DNA of 64,000 nucleotides, from assembly GCF_028613635.1 (NCBI RefSeq), contig NZ_JAQRMY010000001.1, forward strand, positions 663,778 through 727,777, read 5' to 3'. Source of the DNA: Devosia sp. ZB163 (GTDB taxonomy: Bacteria; Pseudomonadota; Alphaproteobacteria; Rhizobiales; Devosiaceae). The position numbers and the translations under genes are program-made. Each line of letters starts with the position of its first letter. Positions within the stretch are counted from its first letter, which is position 1. The notes under the pieces are model-generated. The model did no database searches. It was not told the origin of the DNA and saw only the letters and a program-made list of their open reading frames with translations. This document shows positions 52,678-61,461 of this stretch, in pieces.

Positions 52678-53532
52678 TTACTCAAGGGTCAGCGCAATCA
52701 GTTCGCCCGTCTGGGTCATGGGCACGTAGACGACGTTGCCTTCGGCCCAGAGGTCGGCGGCGCCGGGGGCGAGGGTGGTGATGGCGGTGGCTGTGCCATC
52801 GGCCCAGGCGTAGAGCGTGCCGGCCGGGTTGTCGTCGAAGACGAGGCTGTCGCCGACCCTCGCGACGCCGTCGGTCAGGGCGACGCCCATGCCGCCATCG
52901 AGCGGCGCGATGGCCTTGCTGGCGAGGTCGACCGACTGGATGCCGCCCTTGGTCTCGAAGGTGAAGTCGGGCTTCATGCCGGTACCCATGGAGCCGACGA
53001 TCAGCGCATTGCCGTCGACGAAGAGGCCATTCGGCGTGGCGAGGCCGGGATCGACCAGCCACTGCCCGGCCTTGCCGTCGGCGAACCGGTAGATGGCCGA
53101 GCCCATGAGGTCGGAGACGTAGATGGCGCTGCCGTCGGTCGTGACGTCATTGGGGAACTGCGCGCCGTCGAGCGGATGCGTTGCCTTGATGGCACCATCG
53201 CCGAGCCCGATCTCGACGAGGCCGTTCGAGTCGGCGACGAACAGGCTGTCGCCCACGATAGCCATGCCCTTGGGGTCGGAGAGGCCCGTCGTCCACTGTT
53301 CGGTTACGAGCTCGCCGTCGGGCGAGACGATCGAGAGATAGCCGTCGGCGCCGCCATCGGGCCCGAACGTCGCCATGTTGCCGACGATCAGGCGGTTGTT
53401 GGCTTTGTCGAAGATCACCGACTCGGGCGACTTCAGCCCGCTCAGCTTCCAGGTTTCGGTGGCGCTCTGGGCGCTCGCCGGCAGGGTCGCGGCCGCAATC
53501 AGGCCAAGCGCCAGGCTCGCTCGCAAAAACAT
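52678..53532 (-). CDS. Exported beta-propeller (SMP-30/NHL-like) protein
   Basis: 284 residues. Signal peptide 'LALGLIAAATLPASA|QS', then repeated propeller strands such as 'LKSPESVIFDKANNRLIVGNM' (given in part), 'GLSDPKGMAIVGDSLFVADSNGL' (given in part), 'FPNDVTTDGSAIYVSDLMG' and 'LATPNGLFVDGNALIVGS'. Such proteins are lactonases, sugar binders or scaffolds; no catalytic metal residues can be asserted. The start at 53532 has GGAGGACGAC directly upstream; a longer frame to 53619 is non-native. Confidence 0.75.
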   Translation of the reverse strand: MFLRASLALGLIAAATLPASAQSATETWKLSGLKSPESVIFDKANNRLIVGNMATFGPDGGADGYLSIVSPDGELVTEQWTTGLSDPKGMAIVGDSLFVADSNGLVEIGLGDGAIKATHPLDGAQFPNDVTTDGSAIYVSDLMGSAIYRFADGKAGQWLVDPGLATPNGLFVDGNALIVGSMGTGMKPDFTFETKGGIQSVDLASKAIAPLDGGMGVALTDGVARVGDSLVFDDNPAGTLYAWADGTATAITTLAPGAADLWAEGNVVYVPMTQTGELIALTLE

Positions 53533-53670
53533 GTCGTCCTCCACTATCGATTTGGCCGGGCTCCGCCGCATGCGTTCCGGCGCATTGACGCTAGCCTGCC
53601 CCGGCAAAGGGAAGGCCATTGCTCCACATCACGGAAGGGAATGACGGAGGTTGCCTGAGGTCGCGCCAGT

Positions 53671-53689
53671 GTTTAGAATAATTCTAAAC
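53671..53689. promoter_or_regulatory. Irr-type iron-control palindrome (ICE) before mbfA
   Basis: GTTTAGAAT-A-ATTCTAAAC is a perfect 19-bp palindrome, 17 bases before the mbfA start. It matches the rhizobial Irr element TTTAGAA-N3-TTCTAAA. Irr represses mbfA in low iron, so iron sufficiency should induce this gene. Confidence 0.85.
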
Positions 53690-53706
53690 TGAAAGGCTAG
53701 ACGGTT

Positions 53707-54690
53707 ATGTTTGCTCGGCTTCTGTCCCCGCAAAGGCGGGATTTCTCCACGCTCGACGAACGCGAGATCCTGTCGCTGGCGGTGGCGGCGGAAGAGGAGG
53801 ACGGAGCGATCTATGCCGAGATCGCGGTGCGGCTCGCCGACCGGTATCCGGCAACCGCCAAGGTGTTCGAGGGCATGGCGGCCGAGGAGGAGAACCATCG
53901 CCGCCGCCTGCTCGATCTCTACATGGAAAAGTTCGGCAAGCGCCTCGTGCCGATCCGGCGCGAACATGTGAGCGGCTTTCTCGCCCGCAAGCCGGTGTGG
54001 CTGATGCAGACGATGAGTCTCGAGGCGGTGCGCCAGCTGGCCTGGGAGATGGAGACGGCGGCCGTAAGCTTCTACACCGAGGCGGCGCGGCGGACGACCG
54101 ATGCCGAAGTCCGAAAACTTCTCGGCGATCTCGCCGTGGAAGAACGCCAGCACGCCGACCTCGCGGAGCGGCTCGAGCAGCAGGCGCTGGGCCCCGAGGA
54201 GCGCGAGGCCGAAAAGAGCGAGGAACACCGCCAGTTCCTCCTGACCTATGTGCAGCCGGGCCTCGCCGGCCTGATGGACGGCTCGGTTTCGACGCTCGCG
54301 CCCGTCTTCGCGGCAGCTTTTGCCACCGGCAATACCTGGGCGACCTTCCTCGTCGGGCTCGCCGCGGCGGTGGGCGCCGGCATCTCCATGGGCTTTACCG
54401 AAGCGGCGGCCGACGACGGCAAGCTCACAGGTCGCGGCTCGCCGATAACGCGCGGCGTCGTGACCGGCGCAATGACCATGGTCGGTGGCCTCGGCCACGC
54501 GCTGCCCTACCTGATCCCGCACTTCTGGACCGCGACCACCGTGGCCGCGCTCGTCGTGGTGGTCGAGCTCTGGGCCATCGCCTTTATCCAGAACCGCTAC
54601 ATGCAGACCCCGTTCTGGCGGGCCGCGCTGCAGGTGGTGGCGGGCGGTGCACTGGTCTTTGCGGCAGGCATCCTTATCGGCAGCGCCTGA
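53707..54690 (+). CDS. mbfA: Membrane-bound ferritin / iron exporter MbfA
   Basis: 327 residues. An N-terminal ferritin-like (erythrin) domain (1-~165) carries the di-iron Glu/His motifs 'AAEEEDGAIYAEI', 'EEENHRRR', 'WEMETAAVSFY' and 'EERQHADL', fused to a C-terminal VIT1-type membrane domain (~175-327) with 'PGLAGLMDGSVSTLAPVFAAAFATG' (given in part) and 'AVGAGISMGFTEAA'. MbfA exports iron and protects against iron/peroxide stress in Bradyrhizobium and Agrobacterium. Control by Irr is supported by the palindrome directly upstream. It is a single-gene unit. Confidence 0.95.
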   Translation: MFARLLSPQRRDFSTLDEREILSLAVAAEEEDGAIYAEIAVRLADRYPATAKVFEGMAAEEENHRRRLLDLYMEKFGKRLVPIRREHVSGFLARKPVWLMQTMSLEAVRQLAWEMETAAVSFYTEAARRTTDAEVRKLLGDLAVEERQHADLAERLEQQALGPEEREAEKSEEHRQFLLTYVQPGLAGLMDGSVSTLAPVFAAAFATGNTWATFLVGLAAAVGAGISMGFTEAAADDGKLTGRGSPITRGVVTGAMTMVGGLGHALPYLIPHFWTATTVAALVVVVELWAIAFIQNRYMQTPFWRAALQVVAGGALVFAAGILIGSA

Positions 54691-54735
54691 CGGCGCTGCG
54701 CGCAAGCAACCCGACCGGCCTCCCGGGGCCGGCCG

Positions 54736-54873
54736 CTATCTCACCGCGACGACGAAGAACACCACCAGCGCGAGCACCACGAAGAGCGCGGCCAGGTACG
54801 GCCACGGCAACAGGTGCAACTCGTGCTGGGTTTCGAGCGGGTGGTCCAGGTTCTCATGGCGGATGACGGCCAT
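54736..54873 (-). CDS. 45-residue membrane microprotein A
   Basis: ATG 54873 with TGGAGGCTTCAG ahead. A polar start ('AVIRHENLDHPLETQHEL') and one helix 'PWPYLAALFVVLALVVFFVVAVR'. The 'PWP' before the helix recurs in the neighbour 54944-55075, and the gene spacing and strand are the same, so they look like a duplicated pair. Function unknown. Confidence 0.65.
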   Translation of the reverse strand: MAVIRHENLDHPLETQHELHLLPWPYLAALFVVLALVVFFVVAVR

Positions 54874-54943
54874 CTGAAGCCTCCAGTCCTCAGGACTCTG
54901 CCAAGCGGAGATTACCACTCCCGCCCAATTCGCGGAAGCATGC

Positions 54944-55075
54944 TCAGTCCGCGACGACCGCCACGCCCAGCGCCGCAAGCAGCGCGAGCAGCACGGCCTG
55001 GAACGGCCACGGCATGAAGTTGGCGGAGCGCCTGGGCTTGTCGTCAGGCTTGGGTGCATTGTCATGCGTGGGCAT
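54944..55075 (-). CDS. 43-residue membrane microprotein B
   Basis: ATG 55075 preceded by GGAGGCTCCCC. A polar N-terminus ('PTHDNAPKPDDKPRRSANF') leads into 'MPWPFQAVLLALLAALGVAVVAD', one transmembrane helix beginning with the same 'PWP' motif as microprotein A. It lies between A and the PaiB-like gene. Function unknown. Confidence 0.65.
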   Translation of the reverse strand: MPTHDNAPKPDDKPRRSANFMPWPFQAVLLALLAALGVAVVAD

Positions 55076-55123
55076 GGGGAGCCTCCAGTCCAATCGGCAT
55101 TACCGAGGTTGGAGACAATACAC

Positions 55124-55762
55124 CTAAACCCCGCCGCGTTGCTTCACGAGTTCGCGCATTGCCGTGGCCTCGGCGTCGGTTTCGGCTGCAAGTCCGTGGG
55201 CGACGCCGACCCGGTCGAGCTCGGGGCGGTTCTGGCTCGCCTTGAACTTGGCGTCGATCGCCGCGATCTCGATCTCGATACCGACAATGCCCTTGAGCTG
55301 GCTGGCAATGAAGGCGTCCGGTGCGTCGGAAACCGCCCACGGCTTCTGCCGGCTGCCCTCGTGCCGGTCGGTGAGGGCGGAGACGTTGGCGTGGAGCCAT
55401 GCGGCATCATCGATGATGCGGGCAGCGCCGCGGGCCTGGACGATGGCGTAGTTCCAGGTGGGCACGACCTTGCCGTCGACCGCTTTCTGTGGGTACCAGC
55501 TGGGCGTGATGTAGTGCTCGGTGCCCTGGAAGACCACAAGCGCATCAGGGCTTTGGCTCAACGCCTTCCATTGCGGATTGGCGCGCGACATGTGGCAGCG
55601 CAGCGTGCCGAACGCGCCTTCGTCCGGATAGAGCAGGAACGGGATCGGGTTCGCCAGCAGCCCCGGTTCGCCACCAGAAACCAGCAGCCCGAGCGGATGG
55701 GCGACGATGAACGCCTGCTGGGTGGCGATATCGGTCTCGCGGAAGGCGGGTGGCTGGTACAT
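55124..55762 (-). CDS. PaiB-like FMN-binding transcriptional regulator
   Basis: 212 residues of the FMN_bind_2/PaiB family: 'MYQPPAFRETDIATQQAFI' (given in part), the flavin-binding 'LRCHMSRANPQWKAL', 'PSWYPQKAVDGKVVPTWNYAIVQARG' (given in part) and 'SQLKGIVGIEIEI'. PaiB proteins are linked to control of sporulation/degradative enzymes in Bacillus; the proteobacterial role is unknown. It is a single-gene unit. Confidence 0.92.
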   Translation of the reverse strand: MYQPPAFRETDIATQQAFIVAHPLGLLVSGGEPGLLANPIPFLLYPDEGAFGTLRCHMSRANPQWKALSQSPDALVVFQGTEHYITPSWYPQKAVDGKVVPTWNYAIVQARGAARIIDDAAWLHANVSALTDRHEGSRQKPWAVSDAPDAFIASQLKGIVGIEIEIAAIDAKFKASQNRPELDRVGVAHGLAAETDAEATAMRELVKQRGGV

Positions 55763-55821
55763 GGGGGCATCTCCGGTGCTGCTCGCTATGGTCCGGGCGG
55801 GGTGAACCCGCCCTCAACGCG

Positions 55822-56265
55822 TCAGGCGAGCTTCAGCGGTTCGGGTTCGAGCGCGACATGCAGCTCGTGCCGGCCGTCGGGCAGGCCCGGCAGGTAGCCG
55901 AAATCGAGCTTGTAGTCGGTGGACTTGAGCCCGGCGACCGCAGCATGGGCGTAGAGCTTTTCGAAGCCTAGCGTGATCTCGGGCAGGGGCCCGTCATGGA
56001 TCAGCCGGAGATAGCGTTGGGCCGGAATGGTGAGCTTCGTCATCCCCGGCGGCACTTCCGTCTTCTTGGCGGCGAGGTAGCCGACCAGTTCGCGATAGAA
56101 GCCGTTCTCGCGCGAGATCGAGACCTCGAGGAAATTCTGCGCGCCGGTGTCGGTTTCGAACAGCCGCGTCCACGCGGCGGGAATGGCCCGCGGCAACTCG
56201 TTCCAGTGGGCCTCGACGAGGATGCCGATGGCCGTCATTTCGGGGAGGTCGACGATCTCGATCAT
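55822..56265 (-). CDS. GyrI-like effector-binding domain protein
   Basis: 147 residues consisting of a GyrI/AraC-effector-type domain: 'EIVDLPEMTAIGILVEAHWNELPRAIPAAW' (given in part), 'FLEVSISRENGFYRELVGYLA' (given in part) and 'AQRYLRLIHDGPLPEI'. There is no DNA-binding part, so it is likely a standalone small-molecule binder or hydrolase. ATG 56265 overlaps the stop of the upstream GMC oxidoreductase (56262-56264), implying co-expression. Confidence 0.85.
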   Translation of the reverse strand: MIEIVDLPEMTAIGILVEAHWNELPRAIPAAWTRLFETDTGAQNFLEVSISRENGFYRELVGYLAAKKTEVPPGMTKLTIPAQRYLRLIHDGPLPEITLGFEKLYAHAAVAGLKSTDYKLDFGYLPGLPDGRHELHVALEPEPLKLA

Positions 56266-57887
56266 TTTCCGTGGTCCGCTGCGATCAGGGTTGCCGCCTT
56301 GCTGCCGATGGCCATCGCGATGGCATTGGTGTTGGCGGAGGGAATGGCGGGGATAATGGAGCAGTCGATGACGCGGAGGTTGTCCACGCCGCGGACCTGG
56401 AGGCGCTGGTTGACCACCGCCATCGGGTCGTCGTCGCGGCCCATCTTCAGCGAGCCGGACGGGTGGTAGTTGGTCTTCACCGTCTCCTGGGCGAAGCGCG
56501 TCATGCCGGCAATGTCGGTGACATCGCGGCCCGGCAGGATCTCTTCCTTGATCCTGGAGAGGAACGGCTCGGTCTCGAGGATGCGTCGCGCATGGCGCAT
56601 CGAGGCGAGGGTGAGCCGCAAATCCTCGGGGTCGCCGAAGAAGTTGCAGTCGACCAGCGGCTGCGCCGCCGGATCGGCCGAGCGCAGGCGCACCGTGCCG
56701 CGCGCCTTGGGGCGGAGGAGGCACGAGGTCAGCGTCACGCCCCAGGTGGGCTTGGCCTTCGACACGTCCCGGTCCTGGTAGACGATGGGCGCGCAATAGA
56801 GCTGGATGGTCGGCCGGTCGCCGCCGTCGGGATCGTAGAACAGGCACGACTCGATGCCGGTGGTGGTCACCGGGCCCGAGTTGAACAGCATGTATTGCAG
56901 GCCATTGCGGATCATCGGCCAGCCGGTGTCCTGGCCGAAATAGCCGGACCTGCCCTTGGTGGTGGCGATAACCGGGACCTCGTGATGGTCCATGAGGTTC
57001 TCGCCCACGCCCTGGAGGTCGGCGACAACAGGGATCTGGAAATCGCCGAGATGGTCGGCGGGACCGATGCCCGAAAGCATGAGGAGCTTGGCCGAATTGT
57101 AGGTGCCGGCGCCGACCAGCACTTCGCGCTCGGCCCGCGCCTCGTGCGGATCGCCGCCGCGATCATAGGCGACGCCCACCGCCCGGCCGTTCTCGATGAT
57201 GATGCGGTCGACCCGGGCGCCGGTGACGATGGTGAGGCGCTTGTCGCGCAGCAGCGGATCGAGGAACGCCTTCTTGGCGTCGGACCGGCGCCGGTAGCGG
57301 CCCCACTGGCCATAGGTGTGCTGCATGATGCCCACACCGTTCTGCCGCTCGCCGTTGAAATCGGGGTTGTAGCGATGCCCGAGCCCCTGCGCGGCGAGGA
57401 GGAAATCCTCGGTCGTGTCGGAGATGTAGCCGGGCTCGGCGACCCTCAGCGCTCCGCCGATGCCGTGATAGCGGTTGTTGAAGCGGGCATTGTGCTCGAG
57501 GCTGGTCCAGTGCGGCAGCAGGTCCTCGTAGCTCCAGTCGGGTGCGTTGCCGAGTTCGGCCGCCCAGCCGTCGTAATCCTCCTTCTGGCCGCGCATGTAG
57601 ACCATGGCATTGACGGCGCTGCCGCCGCCCAGCGCCTTGGCCACCGGCACGATCGGCGCGCGCCCGCCGAGCTGGGGCTGCGGCACCGTCCTGTGCATCT
57701 CGAGGAAGGTGTCTTTCGCGAGATACTTCATGTAGCCCGCCGGCATGGCCATGATCCGGTTGGTGGAGCGCGGCCCGCGCTCGATCATCAGCACCGAAAA
57801 GCCGTAGTCGCGCACCAGCCGCATGGCCGCGACCGAAGCCGCCGATCCGCCGCCGCAGATGATGAAGTCGAAAGTGCGCTCGGCCAT
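56262..57887 (-). CDS. GMC-family oxidoreductase (choline-dehydrogenase-like)
   Basis: 541 residues. FAD motif 'DFIICGGGSAASVAAMRLV' (given in part), 'GGGSAVNAMVYMRGQKEDYDGW' (given in part), 'VLVGAGTYNSAKLLMLSGIG' (given in part), and the C-terminal catalytic 'YHPSGSLKMG' with a second conserved Asn/His segment 'NLRVIDCSIIPAIPSANTNA' (given in part). It oxidises an alcohol; the substrate is unknown. The start at 57887 is where the fold begins. It is coupled to the GyrI-like gene downstream. Confidence 0.93.
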   Translation of the reverse strand: MAERTFDFIICGGGSAASVAAMRLVRDYGFSVLMIERGPRSTNRIMAMPAGYMKYLAKDTFLEMHRTVPQPQLGGRAPIVPVAKALGGGSAVNAMVYMRGQKEDYDGWAAELGNAPDWSYEDLLPHWTSLEHNARFNNRYHGIGGALRVAEPGYISDTTEDFLLAAQGLGHRYNPDFNGERQNGVGIMQHTYGQWGRYRRRSDAKKAFLDPLLRDKRLTIVTGARVDRIIIENGRAVGVAYDRGGDPHEARAEREVLVGAGTYNSAKLLMLSGIGPADHLGDFQIPVVADLQGVGENLMDHHEVPVIATTKGRSGYFGQDTGWPMIRNGLQYMLFNSGPVTTTGIESCLFYDPDGGDRPTIQLYCAPIVYQDRDVSKAKPTWGVTLTSCLLRPKARGTVRLRSADPAAQPLVDCNFFGDPEDLRLTLASMRHARRILETEPFLSRIKEEILPGRDVTDIAGMTRFAQETVKTNYHPSGSLKMGRDDDPMAVVNQRLQVRGVDNLRVIDCSIIPAIPSANTNAIAMAIGSKAATLIAADHGK

Positions 57888-58110
57888 GTGGAGTCCTGGG
57901 AGGAATTGCCCCTCTATTAGCCGTGCGCGCTGCGGCTGGGTAGTCCGGTGCGAAACCGGCGAAACGAGCACGCCATCGTCATCCAACTGCATACTGCAGC
58001 TATTCGGCAACTTGATCGTGCAAAACACCTAGTAGAGTAAGTACTGATCTTGCCCGTTTACAGGCGCCGGTGGCACAGTCGCGCCATAGAGTGTTTGGGG
58101 CTCAATTCTT

Positions 58111-59031
58111 ATGTCGATCTTGCGCATGACCAAGGCCGCATTGCTGGCCAGTGTGTTTACCGTGTCGTTCGGCTCTGCCATCCGCGCCGCCGACCTCATC
58201 CTTTCGCCCGGCCTGATTGCCGACGAGGACGTCGCCCTCGTCGCCCCGGCCGTGTCGGGTCCGAACGGCAAGATCGAGCTGGCGCTCGGCGGCATCACCG
58301 ACCCCGACAGCGCGATCTTCCGCGCCGGCGGCTCGGTGTCCGTCCCGGTGGGCGACAGCTTCGGCATCCAGGGTGACCTGGGCTTCCAGAGCGTCGATGG
58401 CGAGTGGGCCGCCGGTGGCGCGCTGCACTTCTTCACCCGCGATCCGAGCTCCTACCTGCTGGGCGTCACGGCCGGCGTCGTCCTCGCCGATGGCGCGACC
58501 CTCGCGGCAGTCGGCCCCGAGGCGGAACTCTATCTCGACCGCATCAGCCTCGAAGGCTGGCTCGGCTGGGCCAGCATCGACTACGACGATGCGCTGCTCA
58601 CCGACGATGACGGCTTCTTCGCCATGGGCGATCTCGCCTTCTACCCCACCGACGACTGGCGCATCAGCATCGGCGCCGCGACGATCCTGGGCAGCGAGTC
58701 GCTGAAGCTCGGCACCGAGTACCAGTTCGCCGGGCTCGGCTTCCCGCTCTCGGGCACCGGCGAAGTCCGCGGCTACGACACCGGAGCCTGGAGCGCCAAG
58801 ATCGGCCTCAAGGGTTACTTCGGCGAGCCGGACAAGAGCCTCATCGACCGTCACCGCCAGGACGATCCGCCGAACCGCGTGCTCGACCTGTTCGGCGCGG
58901 CGGGGAACCTCATGGCCGATACCAGTGTCGAGCCGAGCGACTTCGACAACGAGACAGCGTGCGAGGACGCCGGCTTCTACTGGAACGGTCCGACCGAGAC
59001 CGAAGGCGTCTGCGAGGCCTACGTTCCCTGA
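58111..59031 (+). CDS. Exported beta-rich protein, unknown function
   Basis: 306 residues. Signal peptide (cleavage near 'AIRA|AD'), then alternating strands with Gly/aromatic ends ('FRAGGSVSVPVGDSFGIQGDLGFQSV', given in part; 'ISLEGWLGWASIDYDD'; 'WRISIGAATILGSESLKLGTEYQF', given in part) as in small outer-membrane barrels. A C-terminal Asp-rich end with two Cys ('CEDAGFYWNGP', 'GVCEAYVP') is like small Cys-paired tails. There is no terminal Phe/Trp. Family not recognised. Upstream 57888-58110 holds only promoter-like sequence. Confidence 0.6.
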   Translation: MSILRMTKAALLASVFTVSFGSAIRAADLILSPGLIADEDVALVAPAVSGPNGKIELALGGITDPDSAIFRAGGSVSVPVGDSFGIQGDLGFQSVDGEWAAGGALHFFTRDPSSYLLGVTAGVVLADGATLAAVGPEAELYLDRISLEGWLGWASIDYDDALLTDDDGFFAMGDLAFYPTDDWRISIGAATILGSESLKLGTEYQFAGLGFPLSGTGEVRGYDTGAWSAKIGLKGYFGEPDKSLIDRHRQDDPPNRVLDLFGAAGNLMADTSVEPSDFDNETACEDAGFYWNGPTETEGVCEAYVP

Positions 59032-59058
59032 TCCGCGCACGCGATCAGCGGCCGGTGC

Positions 59059-60372
59059 TCAGTTCACCGGCCGCCATTCATTGACATAGTCGGCGAGCTT
59101 GCCGCTCTGCGAGAGCCGGATGTCGTGCGTGCGGGTGAACTGCAGCTCGGCATCGGCAAAGAACGTGTCGGCAAAGAGCTGCCGCACTCGGTCCTCGTCG
59201 CCGAGAACGGCGTCGTCGGCCGGGATGTAGCGCATCTCGTAGGCATTGGGCCCCACCTGCGCCAGCTGCCAGAAACTGCTCCCGAGCAGTCCGGCAGTCT
59301 CGTCCGGCATCAGGTTGGCGACCGAGCGGCCATCCGGGTGCTGGAAGATGGCGATCGAACGCCCGCGGACGGCCTTGATGGCCGGGGAGTGGCGGCCGCA
59401 ACGGCAAGGCTCGCCCACCGTGGCCCAGTCGCCCTGTTCGTAGCGGATCAGCGGTTGCGCGGTCTGGAAGAACGGCGTGACGACGACCCGGCCGGTCTCG
59501 CCCGCGGCGCAGGGGCGGTCGGCTCCATCGAGGATCTCGACAAGGCAGCCCTCGGCGTTCACATGCAGGGTGCCCTCGGGGCAGGGATGGGCCATCTGCC
59601 CACCTTCCTTGGAGCTGTAATGCTCGATGAGCTTGGCTCCGAATACGTCGCGGACCGCGGCCCGGTCCGCCTCGCGCACGACATTGCCCTGCGCCAGCAC
59701 CGCATCGATGGCGACCGAGAGCCCGAGGCGACGGGCATCGATGGCGTTGATGTGCGCCATGTTGGGCCCGGCATTGAGGTAGCTGGCGCCGCTTTCGGTG
59801 AAGAACCGCAGCACGGCGGGGGTGTCGAACAGCCGGCTGATGCGGAACAGGTGGCCGTGGCGCGCCGAGTCGTCCCAGGGCGGGCCCCACACGCCGGCCG
59901 TCTCGCCTTCCGGCCAGCGCTGCATGTGGTCGCCATCGCCAAGCCGCGACATCAGGACCCTGGACCAGTCGAGACCTTGCCAGCCGTGGAGGCGCCAGCG
60001 GAACCCGTTATTGGCGATGCGGGTGAGCGAGTTGACCGTGATCTCGATCGGCAGGCCGGTGGAACCGGACGTGCCGATAACCGAGGTGGCGCCGTGGCCG
60101 GGCGGCAGTTCGCGGGCCAGCATTGCTTCGCGATGCGCCACCATGTCGGCGCGCCGCACGATCGGCAGCTCGTGCCAACGGTTCCAGTCGATGCTGCCGT
60201 CGGCGCGGAACACCGGATCGAGCCGGGTTTCGTAGAAGGGCGCATTTCGGCGGGCGTGCCGCAGCAGCTGCTCGATCTGGCTGCGCTGGTAGTCGGCGAG
60301 CTGCCCGGGCGACCAGAACTGGCTCTCGAGCAGCATTTCGTAGAACTGGCGCTGGAGTTCCTGTGGGGTCAT
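59059..60372 (-). CDS. Phenylacetate-CoA-ligase-like adenylating enzyme (PaaK/CapK type)
   Basis: 437 residues. The N-terminal 'LRHARRNAPFYETRLD', the phosphate loop 'TSVIGTSGSTGLPIEITVNS' (given in part), 'EHYSSKEGGQMAHPCPEG' and 'FFQTAQPLIRYEQGDWATVGEPCRCGRHSPAIKAVRGR' (given in part, with a conserved Cys pair) follow the PaaK pattern. It should activate a carboxylate with ATP. Substrate unknown. It lies 12 bases downstream of a LysR regulator on the same strand, so probably part of one unit. Confidence 0.9.
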   Translation of the reverse strand: MTPQELQRQFYEMLLESQFWSPGQLADYQRSQIEQLLRHARRNAPFYETRLDPVFRADGSIDWNRWHELPIVRRADMVAHREAMLARELPPGHGATSVIGTSGSTGLPIEITVNSLTRIANNGFRWRLHGWQGLDWSRVLMSRLGDGDHMQRWPEGETAGVWGPPWDDSARHGHLFRISRLFDTPAVLRFFTESGASYLNAGPNMAHINAIDARRLGLSVAIDAVLAQGNVVREADRAAVRDVFGAKLIEHYSSKEGGQMAHPCPEGTLHVNAEGCLVEILDGADRPCAAGETGRVVVTPFFQTAQPLIRYEQGDWATVGEPCRCGRHSPAIKAVRGRSIAIFQHPDGRSVANLMPDETAGLLGSSFWQLAQVGPNAYEMRYIPADDAVLGDEDRVRQLFADTFFADAELQFTRTHDIRLSQSGKLADYVNEWRPVN

Positions 60373-60384
60373 CTGGCGTTCCCC

Positions 60385-61317
60385 TCAAGCCGCGTTCACC
60401 GCTGGCGGCAGCAGGCTCGATTCGAGGATGGTGCCGTTCCTCACGCACTCCGCTGCGATCTCGGTGGCGAAGTCGCGCAGCATCTCGCGGTCGAGTACCG
60501 ACGCGTTGCGGACCACCATGGCGATGTCGCGGTGGACCGGATCGACGTCGGAGGGGCGGATCTCGGTGAGGCGGCCCGCGGCGATATCGTCGGCGACCGC
60601 GGAGTAGACGAAAAAGCCCACGCCTTCGCCGCGGATGGCGATGCGGCGGGCGGGCCCGGTGGGCAGCTCCACCGAGACCGGCGCGCGGCGGAACAGCGCC
60701 AGCGCGGCGTCCGGGTAGACCTGCCACCAGTTGATCGAGATGAGCCGCGGCACGCGCTTCAGCACCTCCTCCATCCTCGGCTCGAGCCCAAGTTCGGCGG
60801 CAATCTGCGGTGTCGTCACCATCGGCACGCGCTCGCGCATCACCAACAGGGGCACAAGGTCGGTGATCAGTGGATCGAGGTTGGGCCAGCAGAGGATGCC
60901 GAGCTCGATGTCACGCTCGCGCAGCATCGCGGCGATCTGGCTCTGGCGGCCTTCGTTGATGACCACATCGACCGCCGGATACTTCTCCTGGAAGCGCAGC
61001 AGCGATTCCGTGATGAGCGGCGACACGAGGCTGCGGAGCGAGCCGATCGAGACGCGCCCGCGCTCGACCCGGCGCAGCGCTTCCTTCGCCTCCTGCGCCG
61101 CCTGGAGGATGCGGCGCGCGTAGGGGAGGAAGGTCATCCCCTGGTCGGTGAGCTGGATGTTGCGGCCGCGATGGAAGAGCGGCACGCCGAGCAGGTCCTC
61201 GAGGGCCCGCATGCGCATCGACACGGTGGCCTGCGTGACGTTGAGCCTCGCGGCGGCCTTGGTGAAGCTCAGATCCTGCGCGATCCGGTCGAAAGTCCTG
61301 ATCTGATCGAGGTCCAT
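60385..61317 (-). CDS. LysR-family regulator
   Basis: 310 residues. 'DLDQIRTFDRIAQDLSFTKAAARLNVTQATVSMRMRALEDLLG' (given in part) is the standard N-terminal helix-turn-helix. The effector domain has 'VSIGSLRSLVSPLITESLLRF' (given in part) and 'DIELGILCWPNLDP'. ATG 61317 gives the usual LysR start. It is followed 12 bases later by the PaaK-like gene. Confidence 0.92.
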   Translation of the reverse strand: MDLDQIRTFDRIAQDLSFTKAAARLNVTQATVSMRMRALEDLLGVPLFHRGRNIQLTDQGMTFLPYARRILQAAQEAKEALRRVERGRVSIGSLRSLVSPLITESLLRFQEKYPAVDVVINEGRQSQIAAMLRERDIELGILCWPNLDPLITDLVPLLVMRERVPMVTTPQIAAELGLEPRMEEVLKRVPRLISINWWQVYPDAALALFRRAPVSVELPTGPARRIAIRGEGVGFFVYSAVADDIAAGRLTEIRPSDVDPVHRDIAMVVRNASVLDREMLRDFATEIAAECVRNGTILESSLLPPAVNAA

Positions 61318-61461
61318 GGATCGGTCCGGCTTATGGGAGAGGGCGGAACGGGCCCTGAGGCGGGTGTCACATTGGATATGCTGATGGAGTGGGGCGGGAG
61401 TCAACGCCCACCCAGGGATGACACTCAGTGGTTGTGGGTCGAACGCCTCCTGCCGCCCGAG

